A DNA stretch of 9,600 nt from Moraxellaceae bacterium (GTDB lineage: Bacteria; Pseudomonadota; Gammaproteobacteria; Pseudomonadales; Moraxellaceae), in the NCBI GenBank assembly GCA_003543245.1, contig DPJB01000007.1:148979-158578 (forward strand), given 5' to 3'. The notes below the pieces were generated by a model that ran no database searches, was not told the DNA's origin, and was given only the letters and a program-made list of their open reading frames with translations. Shown here in pieces: positions 6,184 to 9,600 of this stretch. How positions within the stretch are numbered: position 1 is the first letter of the stretch; each line of letters begins with the position of its first letter. Made by a program: the position numbers and the translations under genes.

Positions 6184-6209
6184 GTCACGTCACCCTGCGG
6201 TGACGTGAC
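6184..6209 (+). repeat. Perfect 11-bp hairpin just after nrtA
   Basis: GTCACGTCACC pairs fully with GGTGACGTGAC around a CTGC loop, 6 nt after the nrtA stop. Only CTTT follows, so it is at best a leaky terminator. In binding-protein operons such hairpins often protect the upstream mRNA and keep the binding protein more abundant than the membrane subunits; that role here is inferred. Confidence 0.75.
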
Positions 6210-6232
6210 CTTTCCAAAGTCTGTACAACCCC

Positions 6233-6254
6233 CGTTGCTCTCCCGGGAGCAACG
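6233..6254 (+). repeat. Second intercistronic hairpin between nrtA and nrtB
   Basis: CGTTGCTC pairs fully with GAGCAACG (8 bp) around a six-base loop TCCCGG. It sits between the 11-bp hairpin and nrtB, about 37 nt before the nrtB ribosome binding site, with no T-run after it. The 124-bp gap holds no other feature. Confidence 0.6.
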
Positions 6255-6301
6255 CGGCCCCTTGCTGCCCGAAAACGCTGATGGCGTGAAAGGAGAACGA
6301 G

Positions 6302-7162
6302 ATGACGGCAATCGTTTCTGAACTGGAAAAACCGGCGGCCAAAGTGTCGCCATCCCGCGTGGACAAGGCACGCAACTGGCTTGCCGGCATTGCCTGGGGC
6401 ACCGTGATTGCCCGTACGGCAGCACCGCTGCTGGGTGTCTCCATGTTTGTGTTTATCTGGGCGGTGGTCAGCCACTACCGTGTTGATCTGCCCGGCCCGA
6501 TGGCCACGTGGGAAGCAGCCAAGACGCTGTTTGCCGATCCCTTCTACCAGAATGGTCCGAACGATCAGGGCATCGGCTGGAACATCCTGCGCTCGCTGGG
6601 GCGTGTCGGTCTCGGGTTTGGCATGGCCGCCGCCATCGGCATTCCGTTTGGCTTCATGCTTGGTCGCTTCCGCTTTCTGAACGACATGGCCTCGCCGATC
6701 ATTTCGCTGTTGCGTCCGGTGTCGCCACTGGCCTGGCTGCCAATCGGCCTGCTGGTGTTCAAGGCAGCAGAGCCGGCTTCCATCTGGGTGATTTTCATCT
6801 CCAGCATCTGGCCCATCATCATCAATACTGCCGTGGGCGTGTCGCAGGTGCCGCAGGATTACCTGAACGTGGCGCGTGTGCTCAACCTGTCGGAATGGAA
6901 AGTGTTCACCAAAATCCTGTTCCCGTCGGTACTGCCCTATCTGCTGACCGGTATCCGTCTCTCAATTGGTGTGGCCTGGCTGGTGATTGTGGCCGCCGAG
7001 ATGCTCACCGGTGGCGTTGGCCTGGGCTTCTGGGTGTGGGATGAGTGGAACAACCTCAATGTGGCACACATCATCATCGCGATTTTTGTGGTGGGTATTG
7101 TCGGGCTTCTGCTGGAGCAGATGCTGATCCTGGTGGCCAAGCGTTTCACCTACGAAAACTGA
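6302..7162 (+). CDS. nrtB: Nitrate ABC transporter permease (NrtB/NasE type)
   Basis: This is the inner-membrane channel of the nitrate importer. The 286-residue protein has a cytoplasmic N-terminus and about six hydrophobic segments (near residues 40-57, 102-121, 132-155, 160-180, 207-234 and 253-278). The binding-protein-dependent transport EAA loop lies at about 188-212 (NVARVLNLSEWKVFTKILFPSVLP). Its usual glycine is an asparagine (195) here, while the terminal LP is kept. This loop contacts the NrtD ATPase. The start has AAAGGAG 6 nt upstream. It lies 14 nt before nrtD and is clearly in one operon with it. The neighbours, rather than the permease alone, point to nitrate over the closely related bicarbonate, cyanate, taurine and sulfonate importers. 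Confidence 0.93.
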   Translation: MTAIVSELEKPAAKVSPSRVDKARNWLAGIAWGTVIARTAAPLLGVSMFVFIWAVVSHYRVDLPGPMATWEAAKTLFADPFYQNGPNDQGIGWNILRSLGRVGLGFGMAAAIGIPFGFMLGRFRFLNDMASPIISLLRPVSPLAWLPIGLLVFKAAEPASIWVIFISSIWPIIINTAVGVSQVPQDYLNVARVLNLSEWKVFTKILFPSVLPYLLTGIRLSIGVAWLVIVAAEMLTGGVGLGFWVWDEWNNLNVAHIIIAIFVVGIVGLLLEQMLILVAKRFTYEN

Positions 7163-7176
7163 GTGGGAGCATTGTC

Positions 7177-7971
7177 ATGAAAAAGATCGTTTCCATTGAA
7201 AATGCCGGCATGAGCTTCAAGACCAAGAAGGGCATGTTCACCGCGCTGCGCGATATTGATCTGGCCATCGCTGAAGGGGAGTTTGTCTCGCTGATCGGTC
7301 ACTCCGGTTGCGGCAAGTCCACGCTGCTTAACCTGATTGCCGGTCTGACGTTGCCAACCTCTGGTGTGTTGCTGTGCAACAACCGCGAAATTGCCGGGCC
7401 GGGCCCGGAGCGTGCGGTGGTGTTCCAGCACCACTCGCTGCTGCCATGGCTGAGCTGCTTCGAGAATGTGCATCTGGCCGTGGAGCGTGTGTTTGGTGCC
7501 TCGGAAAGCAAGGCCCAGCTGAAAGAGCGTACCGAAAAGGCGCTGACTCTGGTTGGCCTGTCGCATGCCATGAAGAAAATGCCGGGTGAAATTTCCGGCG
7601 GCATGAAACAGCGTGTGGGCATTGCCCGTGCACTGGCCATGGAGCCGCGTATCCTGCTGATGGACGAGCCGTTTGGTGCGCTGGATGCACTCACCCGTGC
7701 ACACCTGCAGGACGAGCTCATGAAGATTGTGGCGGCAACCGGTTCTACGGTGGTCATGGTGACACATGATGTGGACGAGGCTGTGCTGCTGTCAGACCGC
7801 ATCGTGATGATGACCAACGGCCCTGCCGCCACCATCGGCGAGATTCTAGAAGTCAATCTGGAGCGCCCGCGTGATCGCATGGCGCTCGCCAGCGACAGTG
7901 ATTATCACCACTGTCGTTCCGAAGTCCTGAAGTTCCTCTATCAGGGGCAGCGGCACCCGTCAGCTGCCTGA
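7177..7971 (+). CDS. nrtD: Nitrate ABC transporter ATP-binding protein (NrtD/NasD type)
   Basis: This 264-residue cytoplasmic ATPase powers nitrate import. All motifs are intact: Walker A GHSGCGKST (41-49), Q-loop Gln84 in VVFQHHSLLPW, ABC signature ISGGMKQR (139-146), Walker B ILLMDEP (159-165), D-loop GALD (167-170) and switch His197 (VTHD). The NrtD/SsuB/TauB group typically shows the LLPW stretch after the Q-loop, as here. There is no C-terminal NrtA-like regulatory domain, so it is the NrtD type rather than the cyanobacterial NrtC fusion; it probably acts as a homodimer. The ATG at 7177 has GGGAG 8 nt upstream and lies 14 nt after nrtB. The frame is open further upstream, but only within nrtB. 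Confidence 0.95.
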   Translation: MKKIVSIENAGMSFKTKKGMFTALRDIDLAIAEGEFVSLIGHSGCGKSTLLNLIAGLTLPTSGVLLCNNREIAGPGPERAVVFQHHSLLPWLSCFENVHLAVERVFGASESKAQLKERTEKALTLVGLSHAMKKMPGEISGGMKQRVGIARALAMEPRILLMDEPFGALDALTRAHLQDELMKIVAATGSTVVMVTHDVDEAVLLSDRIVMMTNGPAATIGEILEVNLERPRDRMALASDSDYHHCRSEVLKFLYQGQRHPSAA

Positions 7972-7991
7972 TTCAAGCGGGTTTGGTTTTA

Positions 7992-8030
7992 TGGCGATGC
8001 ATTTGCATCGCCACGGGCCCGGCTTGCCCG
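7992..8030 (+). repeat. Two adjacent hairpins between nrtD and the porin gene
   Basis: The first stem is TGGCGATGC with GCATCGCCA (9 bp, loop ATTT, 7992-8013). The second follows at once: CGGGC with GCCCG (5 bp, 7-nt loop, 8014-8030). Eight As, not Ts, come next, so this is no terminator on the plus strand. The gap of 118 bp shows no sigma-54 or sigma-70 promoter I would trust, so the porin is probably read from the operon promoter. Confidence 0.6.
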
Positions 8031-8089
8031 AAAAAAAATGTCGTGCGGTATCACACAGGTGGTTTTCACAAGGGAAAAGGGGTGTTGTG

Positions 8090-9256
8090 ATGAAGCGGTC
8101 AATTCTGTTGTCTTCGATGATGCTGGCTGGCATGGCAAGTGGTACTGCGCATGCCGAACCGATGGAAGTGGCCTTGCTGCAGGAAGCCATTTTCAGCGGA
8201 AAAACCTCGCTTGATCTGCGCTTACGCGCGGAGTGGGCGGATTATGACAATGCAACACATGAAGCCAACGCAGAAACCCTGCGCACGGTGCTGGGGTACA
8301 AGACGGGTGACTACCATGGCGTGAAAGCGTTCCTGGAGTTTGAGGACGTCAGCAATATGGGGCACGAGAACTACAACAGCACCGTCAATGGCAAGGTTGA
8401 ATACGGTGTCATTGCCGATCCGCAAGTCACGCAGGTCAATCAGGCATATCTGGAAGGTTATGGCTTCAAGGCTGGTCGCCAGAAAATCATTTTTGATAAT
8501 GCCCGTTTTGTGGGTGATGTCGCCTGGCGCCAGAATGATCAGACCTTTGATGCCATCGGCTACACCAACACCACCCTGCTCAAGGATCTGGCCGTCACGC
8601 TGGATTACGTGAGCAAGATTCATCCGATTAACGGGGTGGTCAAAGGTGTGCGTGCGCCCATGGTGAATGTGCGTTACGCCGGATTTCCTGCCGCCAAGGT
8701 TGCGGTGTTTTATTACGGCGTGGATGAGCAGTACACCCCGGCCAATTCCTGGGAACATGCCGGTGCCCGTGTGGATGGTGTTATCAAGGACTTCCTCTAC
8801 GAGGCCTCGTATGCCGATCAGGACCAGTATCAGGAAGGTACCACCAAGGGTTCCAGCTACCGCGACCTGCAGGTGGGCTACAAGTTTGGTCCGGTCACGC
8901 TGAAGGTGCAGCAGGAAGTGCTCAAGCAGGGTTTCAAGACCCCGCTGGCCACCCTGCATGCTTTCAATGGCTGGGCTGACCGCTTTCTGGCAACGCCCGC
9001 CAACGGTCTGGAAGACACCAATATCAAGCTGATGGCCAAACTGGCGGATTACAGTTTTGTGCTGGCTGCACATGATTTCCAGTCCGATGCCAACAGTGAC
9101 AAGTACGGGCAGGAAGTTGATTTCTCGGTGAGCAAACCGCTGACCTCCAAGCTGACGATGCTGGTGAAGGCGGCCAGCTTCAATGCGGACGGCAAGACGG
9201 TCGGGTTTACCAACGACACTACCAAGGCCTGGGTGCAGTTCGCCTACAAGATGTAA
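8090..9256 (+). CDS. Outer-membrane porin-like beta-barrel protein of the nitrate operon
   Basis: The 388-residue protein has a Sec signal peptide (1-22, ending Thr-Ala-His-Ala) and a body of alternating hydrophobic/polar strands with Asn/Asp/Gly-rich loops, typical of an outer-membrane barrel. The region around residues 124-152 (FKAGRQKIIFDN, RFVGDVAWRQNDQTFDAI) resembles proteins annotated as alginate-export-like or Opr-like porins; I recognise the style rather than a named member. The last strand ends VQFAYKM, so the terminal residue is Met rather than the usual Phe. The start ATG has AAAAGGGG about 8 nt upstream; an in-frame GTG three bases earlier is a less likely start. It is the last gene of the operon and is followed by an intrinsic terminator. 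I infer that it lets nitrate or other small anions across the outer membrane; substrate choice cannot be read from the sequence. Confidence 0.82.
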   Translation: MKRSILLSSMMLAGMASGTAHAEPMEVALLQEAIFSGKTSLDLRLRAEWADYDNATHEANAETLRTVLGYKTGDYHGVKAFLEFEDVSNMGHENYNSTVNGKVEYGVIADPQVTQVNQAYLEGYGFKAGRQKIIFDNARFVGDVAWRQNDQTFDAIGYTNTTLLKDLAVTLDYVSKIHPINGVVKGVRAPMVNVRYAGFPAAKVAVFYYGVDEQYTPANSWEHAGARVDGVIKDFLYEASYADQDQYQEGTTKGSSYRDLQVGYKFGPVTLKVQQEVLKQGFKTPLATLHAFNGWADRFLATPANGLEDTNIKLMAKLADYSFVLAAHDFQSDANSDKYGQEVDFSVSKPLTSKLTMLVKAASFNADGKTVGFTNDTTKAWVQFAYKM

Positions 9257-9317
9257 GTCTGTGTGCAGGTGTGGCTTGGTCAGTCCCGCCTGCCTGTTCA
9301 CGCCGGATGCATGGCGT

Positions 9318-9358
9318 TCCCGGAGTCTGCTGGTTGCAGGGCTCCGGGATTTTTATTT
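9318..9358 (+). terminator. Intrinsic terminator of the nitrate transporter operon
   Basis: TCCCGGAG pairs with CTCCGGGA (8 bp), with an inner CTGC/GCAG stem and a TGGTT loop. TTTTTATTT follows. It lies 61 nt after the porin stop and closes the nrtA-nrtB-nrtD-porin operon. Confidence 0.9.
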
Positions 9359-9382
9359 GTGGGGCTGGCCGGACAGGGCTTT

Positions 9383-9398
9383 TGGCAAGGTGTTTGCA
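9383..9398 (+). promoter_or_regulatory. Sigma-54 (-24/-12) promoter of the uroporphyrinogen methyltransferase gene
   Basis: TGGCAA-GGTGT-TTGCA (preceded by TT) matches the sigma-54 consensus with one change in the -24 box. GG (9384-9385) and GC (9396-9397) are correctly spaced. Transcription should start near 9409, 34 nt before the gene. It lies just behind the operon terminator, which supports a separate transcription unit. Confidence 0.75.
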
Positions 9399-9442
9399 AC
9401 ATGACTGGTATTGCAGGTTCACAAGCGTAATCGGAGCTCATC

Positions 9443-9600
9443 ATGCCTTTTTCAGGTGCTTCTGGCAGGTCCGGCATGGGGCGCGTGCTTCTGGTTGGTG
9501 CAGGCCCGGGTGATGTCGAGTTGCTGACATTAAAAGCTGTACGTGCGCTGGGCCGTGCCGATGTGGTGCTGCTGGATGATCTGGTCAATCCCGACATTCG
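9443..9600 (+). CDS. cobA: Uroporphyrinogen-III C-methyltransferase (SUMT), N-terminal part
   Basis: Only the first 52 codons are in the window. After a short extension, residues 13-30 carry the glycine-rich GRVLLVGAGPGDVELLTLK motif of the tetrapyrrole methylase fold (S-adenosylmethionine binding). This is followed by ADVVLLDDLVNPDIR, typical of SUMT. The enzyme methylates uroporphyrinogen III twice to precorrin-2, the branch point to siroheme, the cofactor of assimilatory nitrite reductase. The start ATG has GGAG 6 nt upstream; an in-frame ATG at residue 12 is a possible alternative start. Whether this is a stand-alone CobA or a CysG-like fusion cannot be seen. Context and its own sigma-54 promoter suggest a copy dedicated to nitrate assimilation. 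Confidence 0.92.
   Translation, partial: MPFSGASGRSGMGRVLLVGAGPGDVELLTLKAVRALGRADVVLLDDLVNPDI

Noticed and set aside
6184..6209. The nrtA-nrtB gap hairpin read as an operon terminator
   Set aside because: It is followed by CTTTCC only, and nrtB lies downstream with a good ribosome binding site and clear functional linkage. It is better seen as an intercistronic hairpin.
8222..9301. Long open frame on the minus strand opposite the porin gene (359 codons)
   Set aside because: It is a mirror of the codon bias of the plus-strand gene. The plus-strand frame has a signal peptide, a ribosome binding site and barrel features; the antisense product resembles no family I know.

Overview
The window looks like a piece of a proteobacterial chromosome, probably a beta- or gammaproteobacterium. 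The pointers are a ybeD-lipB pair, sigma-54 (-24/-12) promoters, a NasT-type ANTAR antiterminator, a Tat-exported NrtA and an outer-membrane barrel protein. Base composition is fairly GC-rich by eye and codon use looks even across the window. I saw no tRNA, rRNA, insertion sequence, CRISPR array, integrase or other sign of recent transfer. The genus cannot be fixed from the sequence alone.

Left part (1-3455, minus strand). A long, secreted, seven-bladed RCC1-type beta-propeller protein runs off the left edge. It has its own extended -10 promoter. Upstream of it on the same strand is a small housekeeping operon: ybeD (DUF493), lipB (octanoyltransferase) and a DUF2784 membrane protein whose start codon overlaps the lipB stop.

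Right part (3456-9600, plus strand). This is a nitrate assimilation locus. nasT has a near-consensus sigma-54 promoter and a strong palindrome in its 5' UTR, and it ends in an intrinsic terminator. A 480-bp gap follows. It holds a second sigma-54 promoter and a leader RNA of about 200 nt with a 13-bp intrinsic terminator. A small A1/G4 hexaloop hairpin overlaps the 5' arm of that terminator, which is the expected layout for ANTAR-controlled antitermination by NasT. The operon behind it encodes a Tat-exported nitrate-binding protein (NrtA), the inner-membrane permease (NrtB), the ATPase (NrtD) and an outer-membrane porin-like barrel, and ends in an intrinsic terminator. A third sigma-54 promoter then drives a uroporphyrinogen-III C-methyltransferase gene (siroheme synthesis) that runs off the right edge.

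How it fits together (inference). Nitrogen limitation, probably through NtrC and sigma-54, would switch on three units. NasT would then let transcription through the transporter leader when nitrate is present. The barrel and ABC system would bring nitrate from outside to cytoplasm, and the methyltransferase would supply siroheme for the nitrite reductase, presumably encoded beyond the right edge. No NasS-like cytoplasmic nitrate sensor lies next to nasT here. The functional type of this system is known. The parts that most deserve a second look are the leader RNA geometry, the missing NasS, the operon-borne porin and the secreted RCC1 protein.
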